Under the pieces are notes generated by a model. That model was not told the origin of the DNA. It searched no databases and worked only from the letters and a program-made list of their open reading frames with translations. Both the position numbers and the translations under genes were made by a program. A DNA stretch of 64,000 nucleotides from Armatimonadota bacterium (GTDB taxonomy: Bacteria > Armatimonadota > UBA5829 > DTJY01). Positions within the stretch are counted from its first letter, which is position 1; the number at the start of each line of letters is the position of its first letter. The stretch lies in the NCBI GenBank assembly GCA_017993055.1, contig JAGONM010000016.1, forward strand, positions 1-64,000, given 5' to 3'. Positions 51,619 to 60,205 of this stretch are shown piece after piece.

Positions 51619-52572
51619 TCAGCTACCTCTCCTCTTGAGCAGTCTGAACACCCTGTTGTGCGCGATGAGCAGCACGGTTCGAAAGACCAGGCCGAGCGGC
51701 ACAATCGCCCGCGTCACCAACAATGACCTTTCCGCATAGTGTTTGTCAAAGAACGCGTACATGCTCCGGTGGAAAGCAACGATCATCGGCACGGGGTTCT
51801 GGTCACTGCTCCGGGCCCTGAGATGCATGACGGCGGCATCGGGGTAGTACATCACGCGCCAGTTCCTCTCCTTCGCTCGGTACGCGATGTCCACGTCCTC
51901 GCAGTACATGAAGAACCTCTCGTCGAGCCGGCCGATGTCCTCGAGCAGTTCGCGCCGCATGACGAGGGCCGCACCCGAAACCCAATCGACCTCTCTGGCC
52001 GTATCGTGATTCCAGTCGGCCATCAGATACTCTCTGGTATACGGGTTGTTCGGAAAGAGCCGCGCAAGTATCGCGTTTCGAAACACACCCGCTGCGAGAG
52101 TCGGGAACCGGCGGCATGACTCGAATACCGAGCCGTCAGGATTCAGTATGCGAAGCCCGAATATCCCGACATCCGGGTTGGCATCCCCGAATTGCACGAT
52201 CTGCGAGAACGCGCCGGGATAAACAATGCAGTCAGGGTTCAGCAACAGCACGTACCGCCCCCTGGACGCCTCAATCCCCTGGTTGCTCGCCTTCGCGAAC
52301 CCCAGGTTCTTCTCATTTCGGATGATCCTGACCAGCGGAAACTCACCCTGCACCACCGCGACGCTTCCATCGCAGGAAGCATTGTCCACAACGATGATCT
52401 CAGGCACGATCGCATCCGAGGCCAGCACCGACGTCAGGCAGTCGGACAGTTCATCCCTGGTGTTCCAGTTGACGATAACCACGGAGACGTCACGACGAGG
52501 CTGCGAGGTAGAGAGCTCAACCCCCAGTTCATCATCACGAACCGCGATCAGTTCGCTGTTCTTACGGCCCAC
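51619..52572 (-). CDS. Glycosyltransferase family 2
   Basis: 317 residues. GT-A fold: VSVVIVNWNTRDELSDCL, IIVVDNASCDGSVAVV and LLNPDCIVYP (DxD-like). A hydrophobic C-terminal helix (LLVTRAIVPLGLVFRTVLLI) suggests membrane attachment. It resembles rhamnosyltransferases of O-antigen synthesis (WbbL-like). It overlaps the first GT2 by 11 bases and is directly followed by the O-antigen ligase. Confidence 0.92.
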   Translation of the reverse strand: MGRKNSELIAVRDDELGVELSTSQPRRDVSVVIVNWNTRDELSDCLTSVLASDAIVPEIIVVDNASCDGSVAVVQGEFPLVRIIRNEKNLGFAKASNQGIEASRGRYVLLLNPDCIVYPGAFSQIVQFGDANPDVGIFGLRILNPDGSVFESCRRFPTLAAGVFRNAILARLFPNNPYTREYLMADWNHDTAREVDWVSGAALVMRRELLEDIGRLDERFFMYCEDVDIAYRAKERNWRVMYYPDAAVMHLRARSSDQNPVPMIVAFHRSMYAFFDKHYAERSLLVTRAIVPLGLVFRTVLLIAHNRVFRLLKRRGS

Positions 52573-53440
52573 GCTCTCCGCCTTTCGACATCAGTGACGC
52601 CCGGCATGAGGCCAGCACTGAATTGATGGAGATAGCAGCGACTACGAACCAATATGCAGGAGCCACTATCCGCCCCCGGTAGTGTCTGCTGTAGAAAAGC
52701 TTCATCGAGCGGTGCGACTCACGAACCATAGCGGGCTTCCGCTGCCGAGTGCTCGCACCACCGACATGAACCATTTCCGCCGCCGGAGTGAAGTAGGACT
52801 TCCAGCCCTTCTCGCGAGCGCGGTAGAGCCAATCAACTTCATTAAAGAATACTGGAAATTCATTTGCAAACATGCCTATATCTTCTATCGCACCACGCCT
52901 GATCAACAGACACGACCCCATCGGTTGGTCTACCTCGATCTCGCGATCGTAGTCAAACCAGCTCATCCGGTAGCCCGCAAGCCACCTGCTTCGAGGAAAG
53001 AGCTTACTCAACTTAGTATACTCGCAAAACACCCCCCACGGTTCCGGAAACGAACGCAGGGAACGCTGAACGCACCCGTCTCTCCCAACAAGACGGCATC
53101 CCACAGCGGCCGCGTCCGGATGGCTCTTCGCACATGCCAGGAGTGCGTCAACTGAGCCAGGACTAACCTCGACATCAGGGTTGAGCAGAAGCATGTACTC
53201 CCCGTCTGCCTCCTCAAAACCCTGGTTGTTTCCCTGCGCATACCCCCTGTTCTCCGGGTTGGCGATCAGGCGTACCTCGGGAAACTCCTCACGCACCAAA
53301 TCGGCGCTGCGATCCGGCGAGGCGTTGTCGATCACGATGATCTCGTGATCCACCGCAGGCGGATTCGCCCTAACGGAGAGAAGGCATCGGCGAAGGTATT
53401 CGCGGGTGTTCCAATTCACTATGATGAACGAGAGAATCAT
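52562..53440 (-). CDS. Glycosyltransferase family 2
   Basis: 292 residues. The start is ATG 53440, overlapping the HAD stop (ATGA). GT-A motifs: LSFIIVNWNTREYLRRCL, EIIVIDNASPDRSADLV, LLNPDVEVSPGSVDALL. It also has a GWKSYFTPAAEMVHVGGAS acceptor region and a C-terminal hydrophobic helix. It is paralogous to the following gene and likely adds a different sugar to the same polymer. Confidence 0.92.
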   Translation of the reverse strand: MILSFIIVNWNTREYLRRCLLSVRANPPAVDHEIIVIDNASPDRSADLVREEFPEVRLIANPENRGYAQGNNQGFEEADGEYMLLLNPDVEVSPGSVDALLACAKSHPDAAAVGCRLVGRDGCVQRSLRSFPEPWGVFCEYTKLSKLFPRSRWLAGYRMSWFDYDREIEVDQPMGSCLLIRRGAIEDIGMFANEFPVFFNEVDWLYRAREKGWKSYFTPAAEMVHVGGASTRQRKPAMVRESHRSMKLFYSRHYRGRIVAPAYWFVVAAISINSVLASCRASLMSKGGERGP

Positions 53441-54126
53441 TCCCGGACACCTCGACATCTCGCAACGCGGGGAATCAATTCGCGCAGATCACTGACAATG
53501 ACATCCGGAGGGCAACAGTCGAAGAGTCCATCCGGGCGCCCCGCCCTCAGAAAGCCGACGGTGCGAACGGAAGCGGCCCTGCCGGACTGCACGTCCATCC
53601 AGTGGTCGCCAATCATGACCGCCTCACCGACGCCCGCACCCAGCATTCGCAGGGCCTGCAGAAGGTGGTCGGCGTGGGGTTTGACGTTCTCGACGTCATC
53701 GCGGGTCAGCAGCACATCGCAGACAATGCCGGCGCGGTCGAGAGATACCTGCGCCGCCTTCCGGCAGTTGCGAGTGACGATGCCAATACCGATCGCGGCA
53801 TCGCGGAGTGCGCCGAGGAGTTCCCGCGCCCCTGGGATCGCGCGCGCCGAGGCGCTGTGAGTAAGCTCTATCCGCTCCAGGATATCTAGCGCCTCCCTAC
53901 GTATCCGTATCGCATCGTCCGGGACGCCCCGGTCGGCAAACGACCTGACCACGGCGTTCACGATGGAGAGGATATCGAGTGACTGAAGACCGAATGGTGA
54001 GACGCCCTCACGCTCTGCGAATGCAAGCATCTCCCGCTTCATAAGGGCAAAGTCTATCTCGGTCTCGACTAGGGTGCCGTCGAGGTCGAACAGGATAGCG
54101 CGCACACCAGCAAGCAAATCTGCCAT
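53437..54126 (-). CDS. HAD-family phosphatase from a leaderless transcript
   Basis: 229 residues. HAD motifs I: ILFDLDGTLVETEIDF, II: IVTRNCRKAA, III/IV: VKPHADHLLQALRML and MIGDHWMDVQSGRAA. It may dephosphorylate a sugar phosphate, fitting the polysaccharide operon, or act as a phosphoglycolate phosphatase. The start is ATG 54126: an upstream in-frame ATG overlaps the TATAAT of the promoter, and TATAAT ends only 7 bases before ATG 54126, so the mRNA should be leaderless. Confidence 0.9.
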   Translation of the reverse strand: MADLLAGVRAILFDLDGTLVETEIDFALMKREMLAFAEREGVSPFGLQSLDILSIVNAVVRSFADRGVPDDAIRIRREALDILERIELTHSASARAIPGARELLGALRDAAIGIGIVTRNCRKAAQVSLDRAGIVCDVLLTRDDVENVKPHADHLLQALRMLGAGVGEAVMIGDHWMDVQSGRAASVRTVGFLRAGRPDGLFDCCPPDVIVSDLRELIPRVARCRGVRE

Positions 54127-54133
54127 TTGGGTC

Positions 54134-54162
54134 ATTATAGGAGACCCAACCAACCGGGTCAA
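54134..54162 (-). promoter_or_regulatory. Consensus promoter of the HAD-GT2-GT2-ligase operon
   Basis: On the minus strand: TTGACC (54162-54157), a 17-bp spacer and perfect TATAAT (54139-54134). The transcription start is predicted at or next to the ATG at 54126. Confidence 0.82.
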
Positions 54163-54214
54163 CGGCAGTACGCCGGGGTAACGAGTGCCATGTCCTGCAG
54201 TAACCCTTGACGCA

Positions 54215-56191
54215 TTACTGCCAGAACATGTAAGTGGGCAGTTCAAGGATCACGCCGATGATGTTCATCAGGCTGCCGATGACGAACTGGCCGAGTATCA
54301 GTCCGTAGAAGAAAGGCAGGCCGTTCCGGAAACCTCTCAGTCCTCCGTACCGCAGTATCAGAATCTTTAGGAACCAGGCGATGAAGAGCGGCATCCACAC
54401 GAGGTTCATCTCCCAGGATGACGCCACGGCAAATCCGAGCGGATGGAAGGGCCACCATGGAAGCCTGGTGCGCATGTACTGAAGAGAGAAAGCCGATCCA
54501 AGACCCACCAAGACTGCGGCCGAAGCCAACGCGTTGGGGCCCTTCGGATCCACGAGCCATCCGGCGAGCCTGTTGTACGCCTCCCAACCGAAGCGATGTT
54601 GAGCCTTCGCCACCGCACCGTACTGGTAGTTGAGATGGAGCATTGCCCAGAATGCCGCACCCGTCGCAATGACTCCCGCAAAAATCATCCCCCAGAACCA
54701 CGCCCTCTGGCTCGACCGAGTGCGTTCGGCCAGCTTGAAGCCTTCCAACTGCATCGGCATCGGGTGACACCGATAGGCGCGGTTGAACCAGTACAACAAC
54801 GAGAAACCAATGAGATTCGACCCGCTGAAGGCCCGCTGTCCAATAATGTCAGGTAGTACCCAGTCCGGCCCCGTAAAATGAAGGTCGTGAACAGGCGATC
54901 CGAGCTCGGCCCTCATGCGGGTGATGGCCACCGCGAGAAGAAAGTAGATTGCCATGAAGACCAGCCCGAGAGTCCAGCTAAGTCCGACCAGCGTACAGAA
55001 CCAAGAGAGAAAAACCGTGCCGACCGCTATGCCCAGAAGAGCCCATCGATATCGGATCGGTTCATCGCTGTCGTCCAGGTCCGAGGTTTGCCCCATCGCA
55101 CATCTCCAGACCTGCGCCAGATACTTGCGACTGAGCCAGAGGCTGAAGAGAAAGAACGCGACATAAGCTCCGAAGGCCTGGTTACTGACATAGGGAATCC
55201 GAGGGTCAATATCGTATGCCATGGTAACCGCGGCGACTGTCTCCAGCTTCCAGAAGATGTAGAAGAACCAGCAGGAGAATAGCAGATCCACGGGAAGAAG
55301 CATTCCGAAACCGACGATGAACGGGTACCATGAGATGGGAGTCCATCCGATCGCGTTCCAGGGCTTCGTGGTCACCAGCGGCCCCAGGTCAAAGAAGCTC
55401 ACGCCGGAGCCGGGCACGAGTATTCGCGGAATGCTGGGATAGTAAAGGTTGAGCCCGTTCACGATGTCCATCATCCCGGCGGCTGCGAATGCCAACCAGA
55501 ACAGCCTGCTGCGAAGAATCTTGGGGAGCCTTCCCTGAGCCGTCCCTTCGGTGATTTCCATCGGGACCTGCGCCACAGGGTATGCGAGCTTCTCATGCTC
55601 CGTCCATTGCTTGCGAAGGACAGCATTGATGCACTGCCCGACGAACAGGATTCCCAGAATGAATATCCCCCACATCAGCACCGGCTTGGCCCACGCCGCC
55701 AGCACCTTCGGATCATAGAGGGAACTATTCCCATAGAAGTACCCCCGGATAACCTCCGGGTCAGAGACCATCAACCACTTCGGTAGGCTCTCTACGAACT
55801 TGTCACTTGCATAGTTGGGAAACTGGAACGGCCAGGCAAGCATCGGAACGAGCACCTGCACCATATCGTGTCCGACGACCGCCGAGGAGATCATCATCAT
55901 GATGTAGATGACCATCAACTCACCCTGCGTCAGCGCCCACCCCGGCCGCCTGCGTGCAACAGCCATGTTCAGGAGACTGACTACGAGGATTATGAAGATC
56001 GCGTTGAACAGGATAGATATCGTCGTCGGATGGGCGGAGTAGCGGATGCACTCCATCTGTACGATCCAGTAGGCGTTGGCCGGCACGAGCAGCGTACCGA
56101 CAAGCAACGATCGCCACGTAACTGCCCTAGCGCGATCCGTTGCGGCAGGCACTCTCTCTCCGTTACCGGGGACTTTGTCCTGAGTCTGCAT
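54215..56191 (-). CDS. DUF6785-like polytopic membrane protein
   Basis: 658 residues with about fifteen hydrophobic spans along the length. It matches large uncharacterised membrane proteins common in Planctomycetes, Verrucomicrobia and Armatimonadetes: early ANAYWIVQMECIRYSAHPT, QGELMVIYIMMMISSAVVGH, a proline-rich NYASDKFVESLPKWLM loop, RKQWTEHEKLAYPVAQVPME, and DIIGQRAFSGSNLIGF. The architecture resembles OPT-type transporters, but a substrate is not known. The start is the first ATG; its only GGAG is 14 bases away, so it is uncertain. It is divergent to smpB, with about 130 bases between start codons. Confidence 0.75.
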   Translation of the reverse strand: MQTQDKVPGNGERVPAATDRARAVTWRSLLVGTLLVPANAYWIVQMECIRYSAHPTTISILFNAIFIILVVSLLNMAVARRRPGWALTQGELMVIYIMMMISSAVVGHDMVQVLVPMLAWPFQFPNYASDKFVESLPKWLMVSDPEVIRGYFYGNSSLYDPKVLAAWAKPVLMWGIFILGILFVGQCINAVLRKQWTEHEKLAYPVAQVPMEITEGTAQGRLPKILRSRLFWLAFAAAGMMDIVNGLNLYYPSIPRILVPGSGVSFFDLGPLVTTKPWNAIGWTPISWYPFIVGFGMLLPVDLLFSCWFFYIFWKLETVAAVTMAYDIDPRIPYVSNQAFGAYVAFFLFSLWLSRKYLAQVWRCAMGQTSDLDDSDEPIRYRWALLGIAVGTVFLSWFCTLVGLSWTLGLVFMAIYFLLAVAITRMRAELGSPVHDLHFTGPDWVLPDIIGQRAFSGSNLIGFSLLYWFNRAYRCHPMPMQLEGFKLAERTRSSQRAWFWGMIFAGVIATGAAFWAMLHLNYQYGAVAKAQHRFGWEAYNRLAGWLVDPKGPNALASAAVLVGLGSAFSLQYMRTRLPWWPFHPLGFAVASSWEMNLVWMPLFIAWFLKILILRYGGLRGFRNGLPFFYGLILGQFVIGSLMNIIGVILELPTYMFWQ

Positions 56192-56285
56192 GGCGAGAGC
56201 GTGATCTCCTGGAAGCGAAGGTCGGACACCAGTGAGTTGGCCGGAGCGGGCGGCTTATCCTCCCTGTGCGGTAGACGCGGCTATC

Positions 56286-56294
56286 TGGTATAAT
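56286..56294 (+). promoter_or_regulatory. Extended -10 promoter of smpB
   Basis: TGGTATAAT: TG one base before TATAAT (56289-56294), 28 nt before the ATG at 56323. No good -35 is seen. Confidence 0.6.
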
Positions 56295-56322
56295 CCTCAC
56301 TGTGTGCATGCGGGAGAAGACG

Positions 56323-56781
56323 ATGGCTGAGAAGGGCCGAAAGGTCATAGCCCACAACCGAAGAGCGCGACACGAGTACTTTATCGAGGAGACCTGCGAT
56401 GCAGGGGTCGCGCTTGCCGGCACGGAAGTCAAGAGCATCCGCGCGGGCAAGGTAAGCCTCCAAGACGCCTTTGCGCGTGTTGAGAATGGCGAGGTATGGC
56501 TTCACGGCATGTACGTTGCTCCCTACGAGTTCGGCAGCCGGTTCAACCTCGAGGCGAAACGCCCGCGGAAGATGCTGCTCCACAAGCATGAGATAGAGCG
56601 CCTCCGCGCGGCGACCGAGCAGAAGGGCCTCACGCTCATACCGCTTCAAATCTACTTCCAGCGCGGATATGCCAAGATCGAGATAGGCATCGCCCGCGGT
56701 AAGAAGCTGTATGACAAACGCCAGGCCATCGCCGAGCGTGACGTCGAGCGTGAGGCACGCCGCGACCTGTCCGAGAGATAG
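56323..56781 (+). CDS. smpB: SsrA-binding protein SmpB
   Basis: 152 residues from ATG 56323, preceded by GGGAG with a 6-nt gap (upstream in-frame GTG/ATG lack a ribosome site). SmpB binds tmRNA and enables rescue of stalled ribosomes. Motifs: VIAHNRRARHEYFIEET, GVALAGTEVKSIR, KRPRKMLLHKHEI, and a basic C-terminal tail. With RqcH also in the window, both major rescue routes are represented. No ssrA gene was recognised nearby. Confidence 0.96.
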   Translation: MAEKGRKVIAHNRRARHEYFIEETCDAGVALAGTEVKSIRAGKVSLQDAFARVENGEVWLHGMYVAPYEFGSRFNLEAKRPRKMLLHKHEIERLRAATEQKGLTLIPLQIYFQRGYAKIEIGIARGKKLYDKRQAIAERDVEREARRDLSER

Positions 56782-56909
56782 GCTCCGGCCCGATGAACTG
56801 GGCGCGCCCGATGGCTTCGCTGAGCACTCGGCGGAAGAGGCGCCTTCTTGCGGACGCACTGTCTGCCGATAATGACGCATAGCAACCTTCTCTGGGTGAG
56901 GTATGCCCC

Positions 56910-59900
56910 GTGAACACTCGCGTGCTGATCTTCAAGGAACGAGACTTTCCGTTCGCCGACACAACCCCGATCGAGAACCAGTGGATTCTCGAAGCGCTGC
57001 CGCCGGTTCAGGAGGTTCGCTCGGTCGGTGTGTCTGATATGCGAGAACGGCTTCGGGCCGATTCAGTGAACCTGTTCATAAACCCTTACGGTTCGGCATT
57101 CCCGAAGGAAGCCTGGCCGGCGATCTATGGCTACCTCGCGGCCGGCGGAAACATGATCAACATCGGAGGCGCGCCGTTCAGCGTGCCGGTCTGCCGGGAC
57201 GCCGATGGGTGGCATCAGGAGATTCCGCAGACGCAGTACCACCGCAAGTTAGGTGTCAACCGGGTCTACGAGGTCGAAACGAGAGCGATCTCACGATACG
57301 ATACGACCGACACGGCGCCCCTGCTCTCAGGCCTGACCGAGGGCTTCTCGTGCGAAAGAGCCTTCGAACTGCAGATGAGCCACACCAGTACCGCCGATCC
57401 ACTGGACGGACTTAGATCATGGGCAGGTCGGGAAGTAGTTCTCCGACCCCTACTCTACGCATGTGACTCCGATGGACGGAGGATCTCCGCACCGATACTC
57501 GCCCTTGACCATATTCGCGACGAGTTCATGGGCGGCCGCTGGGTTTTCATGAACTATCACTCCGAGTGTCCGCCGCGGAAGGAGGCATTCCGACGACTTG
57601 CCGCCTACGCCACTCTCGGCGCCTGCGATATCCAGATAAAGCCGTCATTCGCCTGCTACCAACCGGACGAGCGCGCCAGTCTCGTTCTGCGTGCCAACCG
57701 ATTCAGGGACTGCGGAGAGAACGTCTTTCTGACCGTAACGATTCGCAAGGAGAACAGCGTCCGTACCGAGGAGATCGAGATTGTTGACTTCGCTTCTCCT
57801 TACTACCTGACTATCCCCGTCCCGCAGCCGCTAACCGCCGGCCTGTACACCGTCGAGGCCAGGCTTTCACAGGATGATCTTGAACTGACAGACAAGTTCG
57901 CTGATTGCGCCTCAAGCGGCTTCCGCTGCTACGACAAGGCCCTTGTCGGCATGACCCAGTCCCTATCTGCAGGGCAAGACTACTTCACGCGGGACGGCAA
58001 GCCCGTTCCGCTCATAGGCACCACCTACACGGCATCCGATGCGCAGAGCAACCTCCTCTTAGAACCGAACCCGTCGGCATGGTACCGCGATCTAGCTGAC
58101 ATGAGGGAGATCGGCATCAACGTCGTGCGCATCGGCGTCTGCACAGACTTCGGCCGCGCGATACCCGGACCCGCAACTCCGACCGAGTGTATGCTGCGGG
58201 CCTTCGAGGCGTTCATGTTGACCGCCGCAGAGCACGACATGCCAGTGATCTGTTCTCTATTCACGTTCGATCCTGAGAGCCGCGAGGAAACTCGTTTCTA
58301 CCGCGATCCACGCTGCATTGAGGCGCATAAGGAGTACGCGGCCGCGTTTGCGCGCAGATGCGCTAGGTTTGACAACCTAATATGGGAACTGATCAACGAG
58401 CCGCCTCTCCGGCATCCCGGACAGGACGACTTCGAGCAGAGGGTTTGCGGGGAGCGGCCCCTCCACGGGCACTTGTCGCACATCGCTCTCGAAGAGGCTC
58501 GTCGAGCGACTCCCCTCGAAGCCGAGTGCCTTCCCGATGCGCAGGGCCTCGAAGACCTCTACGTCTCAGAGAATGAGCGTCCTGTGCGCGAACTTGACTA
58601 CGCGCTGTCCGTCCAAGATATGTTCAGCCAGTGGGTGCGCCAAATGGCGGCCGTCATCAGGCAGAACGGCAACCCGAAGCAGCTTGTCACCGCAGGGCAT
58701 TTCGGGAGCGGAGCCGGACTACAGCCGAATCCTCAGGTGCACTGGAACGATGTGGATTTCACCAGCGCCTGGACGCGGTGGGTGGTCGACGAACTTCTCT
58801 TGGATGGTCTCGCAACCAAGACACCCGAGAGGCCGAACTTGATCCAGGCTACCCGTGTCATGTCTGCCCAGGACCATGACAGTTCACCACGATGCACCGA
58901 AGAGGATTCCCGGAACGTGCTCGAGCGCAGATTGGTGACGGCGTTTGCGTCCGGTGGTGCCGGAGCAGTCGTGTCTCTCTGGAACGCTTACGGCGGCATG
59001 CCCAGCGGCGACGAGGTGCCGGTCGGATTTCACCGTGCCGACCTCGCATGCACACTGGAAATGGACATCATCCGTCCACTATCGGACTTTCTAAAGCAAG
59101 CCCGCCGTCACATGATTGACCGCCGGCCGGAGGAGACTTGCATGGTGATCCCGCATTCCTCCCTGTTCTCAAACCGCGACACAGCGACACTGTCCTCACG
59201 CGTATGCGCCAGGGTTATGAGCTACCATCTCGACATCCCGATGCGAGCGGTCGGCGAGTACGCGCTCGAGAACCTCGGCAACCCGCCGCTTATCGTGCTT
59301 CCTTCTCCGCACAGGCTGAGTCAGGACGCATGGGAGACGATCCTGCGGTCGGTCGAGGCGGGCTCGACCCTACTTGTCACTGGAACGGTCAACTTCGATG
59401 AGCACCACCAACCTGTTGACCGCTTGGCAAGATTCGGCATCGAGAGCGACACACGACAAGTCGCTCGTGAGGAGGAAGCTATCATCTTCGGCACGGAACA
59501 TCGTGTCAGCTACGTGGACAACAGAATCGCGCGCGTGGACAGAGCCGTGCTGGGGGGCAAGGGAGGCTCGGTCCGAACCGAGAAGGTCGGCTCGGGTAAG
59601 CTGGTCTACTGTGCCCTGCCGATCGAACTAGCCGACAATATCGAGCCGACGATCGCACTGTACCGGTTCGCACTCAAGCAAGCAGTGGTTCAACCTCCCT
59701 TCCTTACGGAGACGCCGGACCCAGGGGTGCTCATCCGGCCGCTGTTCTTCAAAGATGCGATCCTCTACTGCTTCGTTTCGGAGACGGACTCGGACAAGGA
59801 CCTGTCGTTGACCGACAATGCGACCGGCAAGACGATAATCGTGACCGTCCCAGCATACCGCGCACTGATGCTCCTTATCGGCAGGCAGGACGGGAAGGTT

Positions 59901-59939
59901 CTGGCCCGATACGGGATCACCAGGCTTGAAGATTGCTAG
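56910..59939 (+). CDS. Large TIM-barrel glycosidase-like protein with flanking GAT-like domains
   Basis: 1009 residues from a GTG, preceded by GGGTGAGG. The first 240 residues are a ThuA/GAT-like alpha-beta domain (VNLFINPYGSAFP, YLAAGGNMINIGG). A beta-sandwich follows (about 245-335). Residues about 355-770 form a GH clan-A type barrel: the acid/base position is intact as Asn496-Glu497 in WELINEPP. The later strand that usually holds the nucleophile Glu reads LIQATRVMS (Ala647 in place of Glu), so hydrolysis may be lost or changed. A second GAT-like domain lies at about 775-880 (PPLIVLPSPHRLSQDAWETI), then a short C-terminal sandwich. No signal peptide. Confidence 0.7.
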   Translation: MNTRVLIFKERDFPFADTTPIENQWILEALPPVQEVRSVGVSDMRERLRADSVNLFINPYGSAFPKEAWPAIYGYLAAGGNMINIGGAPFSVPVCRDADGWHQEIPQTQYHRKLGVNRVYEVETRAISRYDTTDTAPLLSGLTEGFSCERAFELQMSHTSTADPLDGLRSWAGREVVLRPLLYACDSDGRRISAPILALDHIRDEFMGGRWVFMNYHSECPPRKEAFRRLAAYATLGACDIQIKPSFACYQPDERASLVLRANRFRDCGENVFLTVTIRKENSVRTEEIEIVDFASPYYLTIPVPQPLTAGLYTVEARLSQDDLELTDKFADCASSGFRCYDKALVGMTQSLSAGQDYFTRDGKPVPLIGTTYTASDAQSNLLLEPNPSAWYRDLADMREIGINVVRIGVCTDFGRAIPGPATPTECMLRAFEAFMLTAAEHDMPVICSLFTFDPESREETRFYRDPRCIEAHKEYAAAFARRCARFDNLIWELINEPPLRHPGQDDFEQRVCGERPLHGHLSHIALEEARRATPLEAECLPDAQGLEDLYVSENERPVRELDYALSVQDMFSQWVRQMAAVIRQNGNPKQLVTAGHFGSGAGLQPNPQVHWNDVDFTSAWTRWVVDELLLDGLATKTPERPNLIQATRVMSAQDHDSSPRCTEEDSRNVLERRLVTAFASGGAGAVVSLWNAYGGMPSGDEVPVGFHRADLACTLEMDIIRPLSDFLKQARRHMIDRRPEETCMVIPHSSLFSNRDTATLSSRVCARVMSYHLDIPMRAVGEYALENLGNPPLIVLPSPHRLSQDAWETILRSVEAGSTLLVTGTVNFDEHHQPVDRLARFGIESDTRQVAREEEAIIFGTEHRVSYVDNRIARVDRAVLGGKGGSVRTEKVGSGKLVYCALPIELADNIEPTIALYRFALKQAVVQPPFLTETPDPGVLIRPLFFKDAILYCFVSETDSDKDLSLTDNATGKTIIVTVPAYRALMLLIGRQDGKVLARYGITRLEDC

Positions 59940-60126
59940 CCGTCTTTCTCGGATCGCTCGCGAACTTCTAACGGAGAACCACTGTTCTCGCCTCGGCGTT
60001 GAGACAGAATGCCACGGAGCTAACAGGCCGAAGCTCACGCCCCTGACACGCAAGGCAGCGCGATCAGGTTTCGTCGACAGGCAACCACCGAGTCCGCTGG
60101 TAACAGTCGTCAACCCTCTTCGCCGC

Positions 60127-60156
60127 TTGCACCGCAGACCACTTTTCGTGTATCCT
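60127..60156 (+). promoter_or_regulatory. Possible promoter of the E2-pyrE transcript
   Basis: TTGCAC (60127-60132), an 18-bp spacer and TATCCT (60151-60156), about 50 nt before the E2 ATG. The rest of the 266-base gap (59940-60205) holds only a short GAGAAC/GTTCTC hairpin. Confidence 0.4.
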
Positions 60157-60205
60157 ATGGTAACGATTTGGGCGATGCTCCGGTTGACGGAACTGAGGTG
60201 TAGCT

